NCBI GenBank assembly: GCA_900169235.1
Contig: FWCC01000101.1
Coordinates: 1 to 50,026, forward strand
DNA length: 50,026 nucleotides
From: Zarea fungicola
Taxonomy: Eukaryota; Ascomycota; Sordariomycetes; Hypocreales; Cordycipitaceae
Direction of reading: 5' to 3'
Positions 33,606 through 45,506 of this stretch are shown here, piece by piece. The first letter of the stretch is position 1; every line of letters begins with the position of its first letter. The notes below the pieces were generated by a model that saw only the letters and a program-made list of their open reading frames with translations, was not told the DNA's origin and ran no database searches. The position numbers and the translations under genes are program-made.

Positions 33606-34838
33606 ATGAGTATGGGCGACGACGTCGATAAGAGCCTTCTGGATCGCCTAAAAGCACTACGGGGAGGTCCAACTGCCTCCCAGTCATCCCGAGCGCCTCA
33701 GTACGTCACCCCATTGCAGAGTCTGCAGGATTGCGCAGCGGGCTAATCTTTTTCGTTCTAAAATTAAAGAGAAATCAAGGTTGATGTTATCGAGAGGGCA
33801 AAAACGCCAACAAGGGAAGATGCACTTGCTGCGCGGCTCAAATCTCTGCGTGAAGGGTCAGCAACGCCAGAAGGCAAGAGTCATGGAAGGCCGTCACCGA
33901 AACCCACACACCAGCACACACCAGCCTCTTCTGAAAAGACGACAGTGTCTATAACCTCTAAAGCTGCGCCCAAGACAGAGCTCACAGAAGAGAGTATGGA
34001 AGAGATTTTTGAAACTGATGACGACACATTGCAGGAGCTTCTTGCAGATGTCGCCCCCGATGAGGAAGTTGGCGTCTCTGGCATGCCGGGACCCAGCGAC
34101 GACGAGGTCAAAGCACTTTTGGAAAGGCTCGCTGATGATATACCAAAGGATGCAGCGTTACCATCCAAGAATCGCGGCAGTGATGATGGTACTCAGGAGG
34201 ATGACTCTGACGATTCAGACGGCGAGGTCATGCGCCGTAAAATGGACGAGGTCATGGAAAGGTACAAGGATGAAGCAGAACTGGACGCCTCCAGCCACAG
34301 TAGAGAGGACGAGGAGGGTAAGTATCAAGAACCCCATGACGGGGCAACCCACGACGACGCAGAGCACACCGACTCTGCTGCCAACTTGGGACTACCAGAT
34401 GTCCCCTCGGATCTCCAAGGCTTGTCGTCTTCGTCGAACCCTAGCAAGCAAATCACTCCAGAGCTCGACGACATTACAGCACGCATGGCTGCGCTACGTG
34501 CCCCCAGCCACAATGCAGATGGAGACGGTGATGACGATGACGGTTCTCTCAGTCTTCCGTCCGTACCAACATCCCGCCCCTTCGGCAAACCCATCAAGCG
34601 GCTGGAGACGACGACAAAGTACACAGACGACGATGTGGACAGCTGGTGCACCGTCTGCCTCGAAGACGCCACGCTGCGCTGTCTGGGCTGTGACAATGAC
34701 GTGTACTGCATGCGCTGCTGGCGCGAGATGCATGTCGGCCCTGCTGCCGCGTTTGATGACAGAAGCCATCGCGCTGTGCAGTTTACGCGGGATAGGAAGA
34801 AAAAGGAAGGCCCTCGAAAAATTGCGCTCGGTGCGTAA
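33606..34838 (+). CDS. Abscission/NoCut checkpoint regulator homologue (ZFYVE19/ANCHR-like)
   Basis: Exons are 33606..33700 and 33770..34838, with a 69-nt intron from GTACGT to AAAG, giving 387 residues. Two short helices, SLLDRLKALRG at the N-terminus and DALAARLKSLREG, look like MIT-interacting motifs, as in ANCHR proteins that bind VPS4/ESCRT-III. A long acidic, Ser-rich middle follows. Near the C-terminus is a Cys/His zinc-binding module, WCTVCLEDATLRCLGCDNDVYC...CWREMH...HRAVQF, resembling the fungal end of this family (B-box-like). In animals ANCHR delays cytokinetic abscission when chromatin bridges persist; a comparable role in septation or ESCRT timing is inferred. A 45-nt in-frame stretch at 34318-34362 has intron-like ends. 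The ATG at 33606 has a second Met two codons later. Confidence 0.78.
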
Positions 34839-35035
34839 AACATGCATTTATGTGTATATAAATTAAAGTAGCAGTATATATAAAATAAATTAAAAGACAT
34901 AACTTGGCCATTTTCTCAATATTCCCACTCGTCATCTCATGTACAATACGTATAATACAATACCATGCCTGCCCATTTCATTGTCATCATCATAAGTCGC
35001 TCAAAGCCGTGCCTGGGTCCGGAACTTTGTGTTAT

Positions 35036-35728
35036 TTATGGAGATTTGAGCACACCTTTGAGAATCCACTGGAAAGAAAAGAAAGTTAGCCAAAAAAAAA
35101 CGAAGAAGAGGAAACAAGAGCAAAGTGTAAAAAATGCCCGTTCATAACTTACAATCTGACCGTTGCCAACCTCGATAGCCACCCTATCAACCTCCACCTT
35201 GTCAGGCATAATAACGCGCTTCCCATTCTTATCTTCCCACCAGACTTCCGTGCCTGCCATTGTCTTGGCCTTTTCGCCCTCGGCCCAGGGGCTCTGCATG
35301 ACGAGATGCGCCTCGACGAAGCGGCGCATGTTCCGGTCGGCGCGGTCCCGCCCCTCATCACCCTCGTAAACCTGCGCACCAAGTGCCTTGAGGTCGCGCT
35401 CATCCTCCCATGGCTTGCGCGGGAGCGCCTCAATGGCCTCGTTGAGGGGCGCGAGGACGGTAGTGTTGTCGGCGCCACTGCCGAGGCGCTCCTCGGTTGC
35501 CTCGTGGCGGCGCGCAAAGGAGGAGAACATGGTGAGAGCACGGTTGGAGCCGAGAGTGTCGCTGAGACGGACAGCGGGCTGGATGGGGTAGTCGGCGTCG
35601 GGCATGGCGATGAGAGGGAGCTGCTGCTGCTGCTGCTGCTGGCTTTCCTGGATGACGTTTTTGTGCAAGGCGGCTATGGTGGGCAGGAGGATAAGACAGC
35701 CCGACAGCGCAATGAGGGAGCGGCGCAT
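35036..35728 (-). CDS. Secreted FAS1 (fasciclin) domain protein
   Basis: Exons are complement(35153..35728) and complement(35036..35068). The 84-nt intron has a GTAAGT donor, a GCTAAC branch and a CCAG acceptor, and the product is 202 residues. An N-terminal signal peptide (MRRSLIALSGCLILLPTIAA) leads to a Q-run from a CTG tract, then one FAS1 fold: LSDTLGSNRALTMFSSFARR, TVLAPLNEAIEALPRKPW, and the C-terminal GNGQI|WILKGVLKSP restored by splicing. Without splicing the frame runs into an artificial hydrophobic tail. FAS1 domains mediate adhesion or wall/matrix interactions; this one lacks an evident GPI signal, so it is probably secreted or lumenal. The ATG at 35728 is preferred over the open upstream extension because it begins the signal peptide. 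Confidence 0.85.
   Translation of the reverse strand: MRRSLIALSGCLILLPTIAALHKNVIQESQQQQQQQLPLIAMPDADYPIQPAVRLSDTLGSNRALTMFSSFARRHEATEERLGSGADNTTVLAPLNEAIEALPRKPWEDERDLKALGAQVYEGDEGRDRADRNMRRFVEAHLVMQSPWAEGEKAKTMAGTEVWWEDKNGKRVIMPDKVEVDRVAIEVGNGQIVSYERAFFTLCSCFLFFVFFWLTFFSFQWILKGVLKSP
35621..35641. repeat. CTG trinucleotide run encoding polyglutamine
   Basis: Seven CTG units on the plus strand encode seven glutamines in the minus-strand FAS1 gene, directly after the signal peptide. The run is probably length-variable. Confidence 0.85.
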
Positions 35729-38193
35729 CACAGGGGCGATTTGGCGGTTGCTGACTTCACAGAGAAAGTATATTAATTCGCAGTGAAAGCATAGAGACAA
35801 GCAAACGTATTGCCTTGTATAGAATCCAAGCTAGTAGAATAAAGCGTCTTGGGGTGGTTTGAAGATGCGAAATGCAAAACGTCAGCGGAACCCGAATGCG
35901 GTATGGGCCGCCGATACTTCCCCGCGCAGGAATTTTTGGGCTGCGGAGGTCAGTCGACAGGCTTCTTCGCTGTCCCAGCCATTTTGTATCGCTTTGCGCG
36001 GCGTCCAAGAGTCACGGGGCTTTATCGATTGAGGCATAATCCGTCTAATATTCTTTAACTTGACGGGATTAAATTGGCAGTACAATTGAAAACAGTCGAA
36101 AGCTGAAAGCCAATTGAAACTTGGTGGTTAGCAAGAAGTGTATGTTCTTGGGACTCGGTAGCGCAAATTTGTAGCAGGGGTCGGTGTTTTTTGCTCGTGG
36201 CAAGGCCGCGCCGTGAGTTGTTGGGGTGTGACCCATCGCCGGCGTTTGTGCGGCACTGTCCTAAATGCCATTCTTGTCGGGTTGATGATGTCTGTATAAA
36301 GTATTCATGTATACATCAACGGAACACAAGGAGTTCTAATAGAAACTAAGATACAATGCCGCCCGAGGAGAGCCCCAGACCGGCGCGCGGCAATTGTCAC
36401 AATCGATCATCTTCAGCTTTTTTTTTTTTTTTGGGTCAGACTACTCCAAATAAAGCCGACGAATGCTTTCACGTGTGAAAGCGGCTCTCGCCAATCATGA
36501 TTTAGGTATTTTGGGAGAGTAAGAAAAGTCGGGTCATCTGACCGTCACTGTGGACGGAGAAGCTGCCCCTCCAAGACATTTCCCCCAGAGTGTGTATGTA
36601 GAGTGTGGGGAATCGCTGGGTAGTTGGGGGAGAACTTCACATGCAAAACTAGTTATGCCCAGAACTGCCAATGTTGGAGGTGGTGCTAGTCAAGTGCTGG
36701 CGCGATTTGACATGTGGAAATGACAGACTTTCGAGATGCAAGTGCTTCTCTTTTCTTTTTGGCAATGCATCTTTCAAGTCCGGGATATCAATTTCCAATA
36801 TGACCAGTAGTAATAGAAAGGAGATGGTGGTGTATAGCTGCGTTAGCTAGAATTTCTCCTATTGGTAGGACAGAATGCCGAGGCTCCGTAAGAGGCTTGT
36901 CAGTAACTGTCAACTGGACGCTTGTGGGAAGCATAGACTTTAATAAGCTCGTAGCTTGGAGGCAATGTACAGGTCTATATCTTGTGCGTGTTTGCGAGCT
37001 TCGCGTATAACCGCAATTACTCCATTTCGATATGGCTTCTCGCTGTCCATGGCGCATCCTGGATCGGGCTCCCGTCGTTGTGCGTCAACTTATCGAGTCC
37101 CTTTACCCCCAGACGGGGTGCCGGAGGATGGCGCTAGACGCAGAGGCGCTGTGTGGTCTTTGTGCATAACCATGTCTGCAACAATCCATCTCGTGTCAAC
37201 AAATGCCTGCAACAGAGATGAGACGCCTCCATTGGCAGTGGTGAGACTGAAAGGTCTGGGCTCTAGCTAGAGGCCTGACACTACGCTGATAGTAGCAAGC
37301 TCCCCGTCGGAGTTGCCAGTCGCCCTGTAATTTTCGTTGGTGCTGTTGGGCTAAACAGAAGTAAGCGCGGGCCGGCTACTCGGTCGGGGCATGTGGCCAT
37401 CCATCGTGGCCGGGGACGCCAGTGAAGTGGTTGTCACACTGTAGAGCATTCAACTGAAGTGGGTAAAGAACCGATTGAGTTCTTTTTTTTTTTTTTTTTT
37501 TGATGCAGTATTGTTTAGCAGCGGTCATCCTTCCAGTCATTGTAGAACTGTTGGTTCTTGTAAGAAATAAACGCGGGACAAAGGCCGAAGACGGCAATGT
37601 CTTTTGCAAACGCCTGTGACGGAGGCCAAACCGGCAATTCAGCAGCATTTTTTAACAGCCGTGTGGGGTGCTGCCAGGACATTTCAGTGCAATGTGACAG
37701 GCACGATGGGCAGCAGATACTTGTGGCAACTGGCATGGCAACTGGCGGCGCCTGCCCCCCAGTTTTGTACCGGCAACAGCGACGAATAAGGAGTGCCTTG
37801 GTACCTGCCTTTACCCAGTACCTAAGTTGGTGAGTGGCCCCTCCCCCAAATACTGCACCAGCCAATCCCTTCAGTGACGAATTGGTAGCCTGGCCTGGTC
37901 AAATGCTTCGTCCCTCTCTTCCCCCAAAGTTGACCTCGGCTGTCTTCGTCCTCGGCGACTGGCTCCACCATTCCACCCATCGCCTCATAAACTCCAAAGT
38001 CCGGAAGCACATTTTAACCTTTGTTCCTTCTCCTCATTCTTTCCATCTCTCTCCATCCCTTTTTTCCTTGCATCAATCTTCTCCAACCATATCCGTGCGC
38101 GCAGGCATCTTCTAGTCTCTTTGCCTGCTACTTCTTCCACGCGCTTCTCCCTCATCTCCCTTCGCCACATTCACACACATACACACAGCTACA
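35729..38193. other. 2.5-kb intergenic region between divergent genes
   Basis: No gene is supported on either strand. The left part is the FAS1 gene promoter, the right part the fumarate reductase promoter. Poly-T tracts near 36420-36432 and 37483-37501 are conspicuous. The candidate frames at 37515-37865 and 36956-37270 have no family motifs. Confidence 0.5.
38021..38193 (+). promoter_or_regulatory. Pyrimidine-rich leader and start region of the fumarate reductase gene
   Basis: About 170 bp of C/T-rich sequence (e.g. ttccttctcctcattctttc) followed by CA-rich sequence (cacacacatacacacagc) and caATG. This is the usual architecture around transcription starts of strongly expressed fungal genes. 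Confidence 0.5.
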
Positions 38194-40381
38194 ATGGCTC
38201 CTAGAGTAATTGTCGTCGGTGGTGGTCGTAAGTAGCTCGTTGTCCTGGCTCTCCCGCTGGCCTAGAATCTCCCGCACCGGTAGCCATTGGGCCCTGTGCG
38301 ATGGGCTTCTTTGCTTGCGCGCGCGCTGCCAGTCGAGTTGACTGCATCAAAGTCGCATTGCTGACGTTCCGTTTTCCTAGTCTCCGGCCTGAGCGCGGCT
38401 CACACCATCTACCTTGCCGGTGGCAACGTCGTCGTTCTCGACAAGCAGGGTGAGTGGATTTTCATTGTAAAGCGCTCGACACCTCTAATTCAATGCGCTA
38501 ATCGCTCTACATGACAGGTTTCTTCGGTGGTAACTCGACCAAGGCTACCTCCGGTATCAACGGTGCCCTGACCCGCACCCAGGTTGACCACAAGATTGGC
38601 GACAGCGTCAAGCAGTTCTACGAGGACACCCTCAAGTCTGCCCGTGACAAGGCCCGCCCCGACCTGATTAAGGTTCTTACCTACAAGTCTGCCGCTGCTG
38701 TCGAGTGGCTGCAGGATGTTTTCAACCTCGACCTTACTCTCGTCTCCCGTCTCGGGTAAGCTACTCCCCACCAGCCGCTAGCTTCGGCTCGTCGCCAGCA
38801 TCCCCAGCAGCAGCACGCCGCTAACTCATAGTGTCTTATCGCAGTGGTCACTCCCAGCCCCGAACCCACCGTGGCCACGATGCCAAGTTCCCCGGCATGG
38901 CCATCACCTATGCCCTGATGCAGCGTCTTGAGGAGCTCGCCGAGAACGAGCCCGAGCGTGTCCAGATCATCAAGAAGGCCCGTGTTACCGGCCTCAACAA
39001 GGAGGGCAACACCATCACTGGTGTCACCTACGAGTTTGATGGCGAGAGCCAGAGCATCAGCGGCCCAGTCATCCTTGCTACTGGTGGTTACGCTGCCGAC
39101 TTTGGCGAGACTTCGCTGCTCAAGAAGCACCGTCCCGATACCTTTGGCCTTGCCACCACCAACGGCACTCACGCCACCGGTGACGGTCAGAAGATGGTTA
39201 TGGACATTGGCGGTAACGGCATTGACATGGACAAGGTCCAGGTTCACCCTACTGGTCTCGTCGACCCCAAGGACCCTGGCTCCAAGTGGAAATTCCTCGC
39301 TGCCGAGGCTCTCCGTGGTGAGGGTGGTCTTCTCCTCAACGCCGACGGTGACCGCTTCTGCGACGAGCTCGGCCACCGTGATTACGTCTCCGGCATGATG
39401 TGGAAGGAGAAGGACAAGGGCAAATTCCCCATCCGCCTCATCCTCAACTCCAAGGCCTCCAACGTCCTCGACTTCCACACTCGCCACTACTCTGGCCGTG
39501 GCCTCATGAAGAAGATGTCTGGCCAGGATCTCGCCAAGGAGATTGGCTGCACTCCCGAGCACCTCCAGAGCACCTTCAAGACCTACAACACCATCGCCGA
39601 CGGTAAGCAGAAGGATCCATGGGGCAAGAAGTTCTTCCACAATCTGCCCGTCGACATCAACGACACCTTCCACGTCGCTCTTATGGAGCCCGTCCTCCAC
39701 TTCACCATGGGTGGTATTGAGATCAACGACAAGGCCCAGGTTCTCAACCAGGACAAGCAGCCCTTCGATGGCCTGTTCGCCTGCGGTGAGCTCGCTGGTG
39801 GTGTTCACGGCGCCAACCGTCTTGGTGGCTCTTCTCTCCTTGGATGTGTGGTCTACGGCCGCGTTGCTGGTGACACTGCCAGCAACTACCTCTTCCAGAA
39901 GGCTCTCAGTGGCGCCGGCTCCGGTGCTGCCCGTCTCGGCCAGATCTCTCTGCACCTTGACCCCTCTGCCCCCGGCAAGGTGACTGTTGAGTGGTCCAAC
40001 ACTGGCACCGCCGCTGGTTCCGCTCCCGCTCAGATTGCCGCTGCTCCCGCCGCCGGCGCCGCCCCCGCCGGCGCTTCCCCTGCCGGTGCCACCAAGGCCG
40101 AGGCCAAGCCCTTCTCAATCCCCGAGAAGGAGTACACTATGGAGGAGGTTGCTAAGCACAACACCAAGGATGACCTTTGGGTAGTCGTCAAGGGTGTCGT
40201 CATGGACCTCTCCAACTGGCTTGACGACCACCCTGGCGGTCCCCAGGCCATCATGAACTTCATGGGCCGTGACGCCACCGAGGAGTTTGAGATGCTTCAC
40301 GATGATGAGGTCATCCCCAAGTATGCCCCTAACCAGGTCATTGGCCGTGTCAAGGGCCAGGAGGTCAGCCTCGAGTTGTAA
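38194..40381 (+). CDS. Soluble fumarate reductase (Osm1/Frd type) fused to cytochrome b5
   Basis: Exons are 38194..38227, 38381..38449, 38518..38755 and 38845..40381. Introns of 153, 68 and 89 nt start GTAAGT, GTGAGT and GTAAGC. The product is 625 residues. The N-terminal Rossmann motif VIVVGGGLSGLSAAH is split by the first intron. Downstream are FFGGNSTKATSGING, GGHSQPRTHRG, the substrate-site HPTG (VQVHPTGLVD), GHRDYVSGMM and the FAD-binding GELAGGVHGANRLGGSSLLG, all typical of flavoprotein fumarate reductases. An Ala/Pro/Gly linker of about 50 residues leads to a cytochrome b5 domain (about 541-620) with the haem motif HPGG and a second His in FEMLHDDE. The enzyme would reduce fumarate to succinate with reduced flavin/NADH and reoxidise cofactors under low oxygen. 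No targeting presequence is seen, so cytosolic location is inferred. Codon bias is strong. Confidence 0.95.
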
Positions 40382-41191
40382 ATCGCTGCGAATACTTTTT
40401 AACAAGAAAAAGAGTAATTTTTTTTCATGGCTTGATGGGATATAGAATTTGATGCGGACTTAAAAAGATATTCCCCCAACATGTATCAGCCTAGACAGGT
40501 TGGCCTGGGGGACTATTTGGCGCTTGGGATCTTTCTTTTTTTTTTATTATGGTTGTGTATTTGGATATTCCCTATGTATTGTTGACGTTGTACAGATAGC
40601 AATGCATGCATATGAATACTTTTTCTTTGCTATTGTGATATGTAGACGAAGTTCAATCATACCCCAACGTATGCGTGATTGTCATTTTCGTTGTCATTAA
40701 TAACACTACTTCCTCGTCGAATAACACTGACTTACTCACTTCTGCTTCTTGGCCTCTCTCCCAGTTCCAGGCAAAGCCCCGGTTGAGCTGTGGTCTCTAT
40801 ATATTTCCTATGCATTTCATCTATACACACAAGATGTATGGCCATAGTATATAGAGGCATCAGTTCGTGCCTTGCTCGCTCGTCATCATGGCAATTGATG
40901 AGCCGCGTTTCCAAATTTATCCGCCCATCGTTGAGCATCTACGATGTAATTTCTTCAAGCTTGTACCAGCATTCAAATATTGCAATGAGAAATAAAACAT
41001 GTAAATACAGCACAATCCACTACTGAACCACTTCTAATGCCCATGTGCTCTGACTCAACCATGGACTGCATGTCTCTGAACAAGCTGCTGAGTTAGCTAT
41101 CTGTCATTAGCACAGTACGTCAAACTATACTGGGTCTTTTTTGATACTCAAAGTATTCTTCTTGGCCAGTTATTGAACTCCCATTCAGATC

Positions 41192-41262
41192 AAAAAGATC
41201 TCTCCGATACTCGAACTCTAGGTCAGATGCCGTCCGCATTCGCGGTATCTGAAGCATAGAGA
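41192..41262 (-). other. Stem-loop with tRNA-like features, possible polymerase III relic
   Basis: CAGAT (41224-41228) pairs with ATCTG (41247-41251), and inside it CCGC (41234-41237) pairs with GCGG (41242-41245) around a 4-nt loop. On the minus strand a T-loop-like TTCGAGT lies at 41215-41209 and a T5 run at 41196-41192. TCTCT and AGAGA at the ends could form a short acceptor-like stem. The spacing of T-loop to acceptor is two bases short, so it is not a proper tRNA. It may be a decayed tRNA, another small RNA or coincidence. Confidence 0.22.
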
Positions 41263-41986
41263 CAAACTCACTGCCAGTTTCAATTCGACTTGCGCGCCTT
41301 CAAGCGCCTAGCTAATTATGTGTATATAAAAATGTTCTAGTAATTTTAATTGCAGAGCCATCTGAAATTTTTACACAATCTTTTCCAGACACAGGTGGGC
41401 TTGATTTTACCGCCCAGACTTTGTTCTCGCGCAGCATTCGCCGTGCTGTTACCCGACAAAGACAAAGACACAAAAATGAGGATTAAATATCACCATATGT
41501 TGTCTAACTAGCCTGTTCAAGCTACAGAAGCACCTACCCCCGCCAACAAAGTCACAAATCAGGCGACCATGTAACCCGGTATGTATATTGTCAACTATTC
41601 TAACACTCTATACGATAAGTGTCCAACTCTAGCCGCCAATTTTCTCGGTGGGACGAAATTAGGGAAATATTTGGCCTTCTGGTACTTTTTATGAGATTTT
41701 AGCCTAGGAAAGAAGGTATCCCGTTTTCAACCAACACACACACGCACACATATCGAGAGTCTTAATTATTCTATAACTATATACCACGCGCATTGGATAC
41801 CCATTTGAACGACTTGAAATGGGTGAGAAACTAGTATGGATTCCTGAATGATAACAACGCACTTTGCAGACAGGAAGAGAAGTTCAGATGCAATCGGGTA
41901 CCCGGTCCTCACCCCGGGACGTCGATGCTGAGTACCCGCGTTCGATATTATAGCATTTTAATTTAATAAAGAAGAGGGGAGGAGGA

Positions 41987-41987
<1 letters not shown>

Positions 41988-42017
<30 letters not shown>

Positions 42018-42023
42018 AAGAAG
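41988..42023. repeat. (AAG)12 microsatellite
   Basis: Twelve uninterrupted aag units in intergenic DNA, flanked by purine-rich sequence (gaagaggggaggagg on the left). It is likely polymorphic. Confidence 0.9.
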
Positions 42024-45000
42024 AGAAAAATTGCAAAAGATAAAACGTACAGCACCCGGTTTTCGCTGGACGTCACCAACCCAACTACTAATCTGGCGCT
42101 CAAGTGGTTATCGCAGAGATCAGACGGGATCCAGAATTTTCACTCGGCTATGGCCGTACATGCTGGAATTGGAGGCTCATTTACTTTTATGTAATGGTGT
42201 GTTGAAGAACGGGTATGCTACCAATGCACTCATCGCGCAGATTTGATACCTTGCAAGACAAAGTCGTAAACAACAACCCCAAAAATAATCAATCACGATC
42301 GTTGTTATTGACATCGTGTTTTCGCTCTCTGTATTTCTCTCTCTCTGCGTATTGACATGGCAACTCACAATCAAGAAAACCAACTTATTGTGTGCGAGAC
42401 CGGATATGTAAATAATACATCTATGATGACAAGAGTTTCCAATTTGCACGTGGTAGTTATATCAAATCTATCTTTCTCGGACTGGCCAGACAGCAAAACT
42501 GTACCTTTATAGCGGAAAGGTATATTTTCTCTCCTTGACTAGAGCAGTACAAGAACTCTTTTTGCGCAATTCTTCTTTCGTCTAGAAAACATGCTTCTTA
42601 TACATCATCCACTTATACGCGTATTAAAAGTAGCCATTAGGACTCCGTCCTTGTAACTGACTACCAGTATGCAACGACAACAACCAAACGCGAATACCTG
42701 AAACGAAGAAGTGTTGTCCTCTTTCCCAGCGTCTGTTTCTCGCCGCATGGAGCAATATTGCTGACTTTCTCATGTCATGTAAAAGCCAAGAAAGCCAATT
42801 TTGCATTGTGGTACATGACTTAGATAATGGACAGCGAAAGCTGCGGCGTCCGCATGCCTTCCCCGCGCGTAAGCCGCAGCAAGTGGCCAAGTAATATCCC
42901 TACCTCCAATACCCATTTCCAGGGTGCAGATATCCGTTTTCAACTCATCACACTGTTTGTCACAATTCACACGTCGTCATTTTTGAGAGCTATAGAATGT
43001 ATTTGTCAAGAGAACGTGAAGTACGAAATATTTGCGCGGGAAGAGATGGCGATTCGGGGTGCTTACACGGAAAGAGGAGCCGACAGAGAAATAGGGCTTT
43101 ATCAGATGCGTATCGCCTACTGCGTTGGGTACCCCAGAATTCTCTTCATAGATTGTGAGGTCTCTGCATTATCCATTCAGCTCGGTGGATTCTTGGTATG
43201 ACAAACACAGCGCAGATGGGACGAAGAAAAATGGCCAGCAGTGTGCCTGGTAACTATCACACATAGCCTTGTAACCGGCGGCGTAAGCTTGCCCCGTTGC
43301 TTTAACTGTGCCACCAAGGCTTAAAATTTAATAGTGCCTGGCCTTCTACTGGCATGTTGTTACTCGTTAGCCAGACGAACCTCGTTGTAGAAGGGGGCCA
43401 AATCTATTGCCTTGCGGCAGTGGCTACTCTATGGGGCATAACACGGCAGATTGTGGACGCCCCAGAGCCCACACAACGGACTTCAACAAGCCAGCAGCAT
43501 CACTGAAACTTGAGCAGTAGTACTCATATTGTCATGAATACATACCAAGACTGGTGTCAGAGAAAGTGCCTTGACGATAGTAACAGTATATATCACACAT
43601 AGGGCAGGAGGGCTAGGTTCTGGTCGACTGGACAAGCGAAATGAGACACATGCAGGTTGCCGGCCAAGAATGCAATACTCCTGAACCAGAAGGCGCCAGA
43701 CTGCATGCCTTTCCGCCACTTCAGACAAGGCCGAAGCAGGGAGATTACCTTTGCTATGTCAAACCCGGCTTAAGCCACATTTTGACGTTTGGGTCTTCAG
43801 TTCGTTTGCCCTACAAAACACGGACTCTTTATGGAGAATCATCGAGTTGAACCGAACAGTAACTGGCCGAGGAGCGCTACCATGTGTGGCGGCTGGAGAG
43901 CTTGTTGTTGTTTGCTCCATGGCCTCTGAGACGGTGGAAAATGACCTTGAAAATCAAAGAAGAAGGGCAATAAAGCATGCAAAGGTCCGAGTCCTCAGCC
44001 ATACTTTAATAATATGGCATCAACTGTCATAAGAGGCTGATGGAGGTATCTTTTTGCTCCAGTCCTCTTTCCGGAGAAAACGGGGTAAATTGTCAGTAGG
44101 CTGAGAGACTGGATTGTGGTGAGTAGCATGCTGCTCTCATTCCATCTTGTGGAACATGTGGCCAGAGAACTCTATTAGCCCATTTGGCACCGAAGGGCGA
44201 AGGAAGCCGGAGAGAAAAGGGATGACGAAGCAAGGGCAAGACAACACCCAAATTGGGGAAGATGTACGAAAATAGGCTATCGTGCTATTTTCGAAGTAGA
44301 TGTGATGGTTGGAATGCTTGGCGATACTCTGGAGGTCAAGTGGCTCACTGAAAATTGAGACATTTGAAGTGAAGCCGGGGCCAACAAGCCGATAATCGTG
44401 AGTCGTGACTGGCGGTCATGTCATGCATGACCAGCTGAGAACCGTGCAACTACCCCGGTTTCCTTGTCATATCCTTTGATATGGCCACCAGGGAATGGTG
44501 AGATGGCGGTTTGCTTGGACAATGCGCTAAAAACAGTGCTTTCTGTACCATGACATGATTCCAGAAATGACCCTAGGCAGTGAACCTAGCTGCCACCGCC
44601 CATCATGCGCCTCGATACTGTGCTTATTGCCCCCAGTACTAAAAATGTGGGGGAATAGACTGGGCGCCGAGTTTCTAACAAAGCGGCATCAGAAATTGAA
44701 GGCAGCGGGAAATGATTTCAAACCGCCAGAGGCTGTCCGGGGGCAGTGGCTTGACGGAGAGGAGGCGCCGTCTGGCAGCTGTAATTTGCTGGCGCTGATG
44801 CGGGCTAACTTACGCAGGACCCTCCGCCACAAAAAAAAAAAAAAAATCAGCTGCAGCGAGTTATGTACTTCTCGGGTTCGGCTTCACAGGGCATTGATGG
44901 AAAAAGAGATGATATGGGCAGGGCGTTGCGCCGCAGGGGTCGTTCCACAAAAAATACATGGGCAAACTGAGACGGAAACGGCAGACGGGAGCTGTTTACT

Positions 45001-45483
45001 GAACCGGTCAAATCGAGCAGGGCTCCTCCGTACCGTTGCAGTACCATCCCCCGCAAAATAAAGAACGCAAAGAAGGGGAGGAAGGTTGTTTTCTTAGAAG
45101 AGGGTTGACAACCAGAGGCAGGAATTACTCCGTGGAGACCGAGAGAGCATACACGCACATGGTTAGGTTCGATAGCCTGTTACCCGGCCGAATCGGCGAT
45201 GATTTTAATATATGCTCGTTATGGAGGAACAGTTCTGTTGAGGCTGGGTAGCAGCGATAACTGATGGGTGGTCTTTGCCATCCTCGTCATCCTCGTCCAT
45301 GCTGCAGAGGAGCAGCCGTCGTCTGGAGTATCTTGCCGAAATAGTTTTAAGACGAAAGATCGATCTAGCGTGGGCAGCAGTTTGGATGATGGATGCGCGG
45401 GATGCAACTTTGGGATCAGCAGCTAGAGCGATGGCAACAGCGGATGGATATGCTGGTTGGGGGTCTCGGGCCACCATGCTGGA

Positions 45484-45506
45484 CTACCTACCAGTTAGGT
45501 AGGTAG
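45484..45506. repeat. Perfect 9-bp inverted repeat, CTACCTACC / GGTAGGTAG
   Basis: The arms are at 45484-45492 and 45498-45506 with a 5-nt spacer (agtta). It is a strong dyad; it could be a binding site for a dimeric regulator or a cruciform, or a frequent background motif of fungal intergenic DNA. Confidence 0.75.

Noticed and set aside
38681..39955. Minus-strand 424-codon frame opposite the fumarate reductase
   Set aside because: This is a shadow of a highly biased sense gene with unmistakable flavoprotein motifs. No antisense family signature is seen.
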